DNA of 64,000 bases from Gordonia westfalica (lineage in GTDB: Bacteria; Actinomycetota; Actinomycetes; Mycobacteriales; Mycobacteriaceae), in contig NZ_FNLM01000034.1 of the NCBI RefSeq assembly GCF_900105725.1, positions 2,108,001-2,172,000 of the forward strand, in the 5' to 3' direction. Of the stretch, positions 62,499 to 64,000 are shown piece after piece (positions within the stretch are counted from its first letter, which is position 1; each line of letters starts with the position of its first letter). Made by a program: the position numbers and the translations under genes. A model generated the notes under the pieces. That model was not told the origin of the DNA. It searched no databases and worked only from the letters and a program-made list of their open reading frames with translations.

Positions 62499-64000
62499 TC
62501 AGGGAGCGTCGACGGCCCCCACGAGAACCTGACCTTCGTCGGTCTCCACCGCCTGGTCGTCGGCGGTTTCCTCTCCTGACCGGTCCGCCTTGCCCGCACG
62601 TCGCGATGCCCAGACGAGACAGATCACTGCCGCGGCCGCCCACGCACCCATGACCGCGAGACTGCTACCGACACCGGCGCCATCGAAGTAGATGACGTCA
62701 CGGATCGCACCGAGTCCCTGCGCTGTGGGCAGGATCGCGTGCAGCACCCCGTAGAACGACGGCGCCAAGTCGAGCTGGACTGCGATACCGCTCGCGGCCA
62801 CTCCGGGAATGATGAACACGAAGAGCGTGATGAGGAGCTGCGCGGGACCGATGAGCTTGAACCCGGCCAGCGTGATCAGGCCGATCGTGATCCCGAGTGC
62901 GGTGAGCATGCCGAACGCGGACAGCGCGCTGCCGTCGAAGATGTCGAACACCGTCCAGCCCCACAGCACCTGGATGGCCGCGCTGATCACGGCCACCGCG
63001 ACCACGACGAGCGCCTGAACCCGGGTTCGCAGGCCGCCACCGAAGACACTGACGATCACCGCAGCGAGGAACCCGCCGACGGCGGCACCGATGCCGAGGT
63101 AGAGCGAACTCGCACCGACCGAGTCCTCGGCGGGCAGCGGTGCGACGTCGGTGATCGTTGCCGTGCGCCCACCCGACTCGACCACGCCGGTGAGCAGCGA
63201 CTCGACCGCCGCAGCGGCCTGCATGCCCGCGGCGGAGGCGACGTAGACGTCGCCACTCATCGGTTCCACCGCGCCACGGAGTTCGAGATCTTCGAGCTGC
63301 TGACGGGCCACGCCGGCATCGGGCACGACGACGACATCGAGCGCGTCGCCGGCTGCGGCCTCGAGACCGGCGACCGTCTCCGTCACGGGCGCACCGGATC
63401 CGATCACCGCTATCGGCATGGAACGCGGTGCCGGGCTGTGGAAGAGCCCGACGAACACGAGAGGCATGACGATCGCGAACAACAGCGGCAGGGTCATCAC
63501 ACCTGCGGTCAACCGCCGGGTGAAGAGGCGCCGCTCGGCCGGCTCCGTGGGGACGGCGATCGGGAGGACTTCCTCCCCGCCCTTCCCCGGCCGCTTCAGC
63601 GTCGCCAGCGTGAACATCCCGATCGCGGCCACGGTCCAGATCGCCAGCGTGGTCAGGTCCGCCGCGATTCCCGCGCCGTCGAAGTAGATGATCCGCCGGA
63701 GGGCATCCAGACCAGACGAGGTCGTCAGGAAGTGTTGCAGCGATCCGAAGAACCCGGGCACCATGTCGGCCGGAACCCCGGCACCAGAGGCGGGTATCCC
63801 GAGGATGATGAACAGGATGACCGACACGACGGTCATCTCGGAACCGATCAGCCGGAGGCCTCCCAGATGGATCAACCCGGTCACGGCTGACAGCACTGTC
63901 AGCATCGCGCCCACCGCGAGCAGGTTGGTGCTCAACGCACCGTAGACGCCGTAGGCGATCCACGTCCCGATCACCGCGGTGATCACGCTCATCCCACCCA
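62499..64000 (-). CDS. Membrane protein with duplicated YhgE/ABC-2-permease-like halves (5' end outside window)
   Basis: The frame is open to the window edge; the ATG at 63992 is probably internal. The visible 497 residues contain a second half with one helix, an external domain of about 110 residues and five or six helices ending RDVIYFDGAGVGSSLAVMGA. The beginning repeats the last part of that unit (RRIIYFDGAGIAADLTTLAI), so a full first half should lie upstream of the window. The layout of helix-external domain-helices is that of YhgE/Pip and DUF3533 export-type permeases. C-terminus is acidic. Substrate unknown. Confidence 0.7.
   Translation of the reverse strand, partial: GGMSVITAVIGTWIAYGVYGALSTNLLAVGAMLTVLSAVTGLIHLGGLRLIGSEMTVVSVILFIILGIPASGAGVPADMVPGFFGSLQHFLTTSSGLDALRRIIYFDGAGIAADLTTLAIWTVAAIGMFTLATLKRPGKGGEEVLPIAVPTEPAERRLFTRRLTAGVMTLPLLFAIVMPLVFVGLFHSPAPRSMPIAVIGSGAPVTETVAGLEAAAGDALDVVVVPDAGVARQQLEDLELRGAVEPMSGDVYVASAAGMQAAAAVESLLTGVVESGGRTATITDVAPLPAEDSVGASSLYLGIGAAVGGFLAAVIVSVFGGGLRTRVQALVVVAVAVISAAIQVLWGWTVFDIFDGSALSAFGMLTALGITIGLITLAGFKLIGPAQLLITLFVFIIPGVAASGIAVQLDLAPSFYGVLHAILPTAQGLGAIRDVIYFDGAGVGSSLAVMGAWAAAAVICLVWASRRAGKADRSGEETADDQAVETDEGQVLVGAVDAP

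Overview
The window is high-GC, densely coded DNA from a mycolic-acid-containing actinobacterium (order Mycobacteriales). A Gordonia or close relative is my best guess. The evidence is a mycolyltransferase of the antigen 85 type, a mycothiol S-conjugate amidase, a short-chain Z-isoprenyl diphosphate synthase, a DevR/DevS (DosR/DosS) dormancy pair, two MmpL transporters, many GTG starts and many apparently leaderless genes. Gene order follows, from memory, much of the Mycobacterium tuberculosis Rv1074c-Rv1095 block: fadA3, GDSL esterase, cbs, metB, greA, DUF4307, mca, a small membrane protein, DUF255/thioredoxin protein, hemolysin III, Z-FPP synthase, coaA, glyA, desA2, phoH2. Accessory genes interrupt this backbone.

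Layout. 1-4.1 kb: the 3'-truncated kinase devS diverges from devR. A tandem universal stress protein follows behind a DosR-box-like site, then a zinc-ribbon protein and an L,D-transpeptidase. 4.4-10.9 kb: a 26-residue peptide gene with its own terminator, then phoH2, desA2-like, glyA, a DUF885-type metallopeptidase and coaA, the last preceded by a leaderless upstream ORF. 10.9-15.2 kb: TetR with a flavin monooxygenase, an NmrA-like protein and a MocR regulator. 15.2-17.4 kb: a putative metal module (membrane protein plus PepSY protein) flanked by ~160-bp diverged direct repeats carrying remnants of mocR and uppS. 17.4-23.5 kb: uppS, trhA, a 29-residue Met/His-rich peptide, hsp20, a PhoD-like phosphatase, and DAHP synthase behind an aromatic-rich attenuator leader, then an Lrp regulator. 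23.6-31 kb: a DDAH-ornithine aminotransferase fusion, DUF255 protein, mca, a queuosine-precursor transporter and greA.

31-36 kb is an accessory stretch: DUF4352 and Ltp proteins, an AbiEi/DUF559 endonuclease gene, and three large palindromes of one family. 35.4-40.7 kb: ilvA and an AfsR-like SARP, divergent from a methyltransferase with an 11-bp-spaced heptamer repeat between them. 40.7-47.3 kb: metB-cbs, GDSL esterase, fadA3 and a BI-1 protein. 47.3-56 kb: two mmpL/tetR units (one tetR frameshifted), a DUF2236 protein, a class I tRNA with a UAA anticodon, and an SDR. 56-64 kb: aldehyde dehydrogenase, BenE transporter, hydrolase, mycolyltransferase, a frameshifted membrane protein and an edge-truncated membrane protein.

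A recurrent signal is a TANNNT -10 hexamer 6-8 nt before the start codon of at least a dozen genes, which indicates leaderless transcripts. I found no CRISPR array, rRNA, insertion sequence or origin. No searches were run; family names rest on motif recognition.
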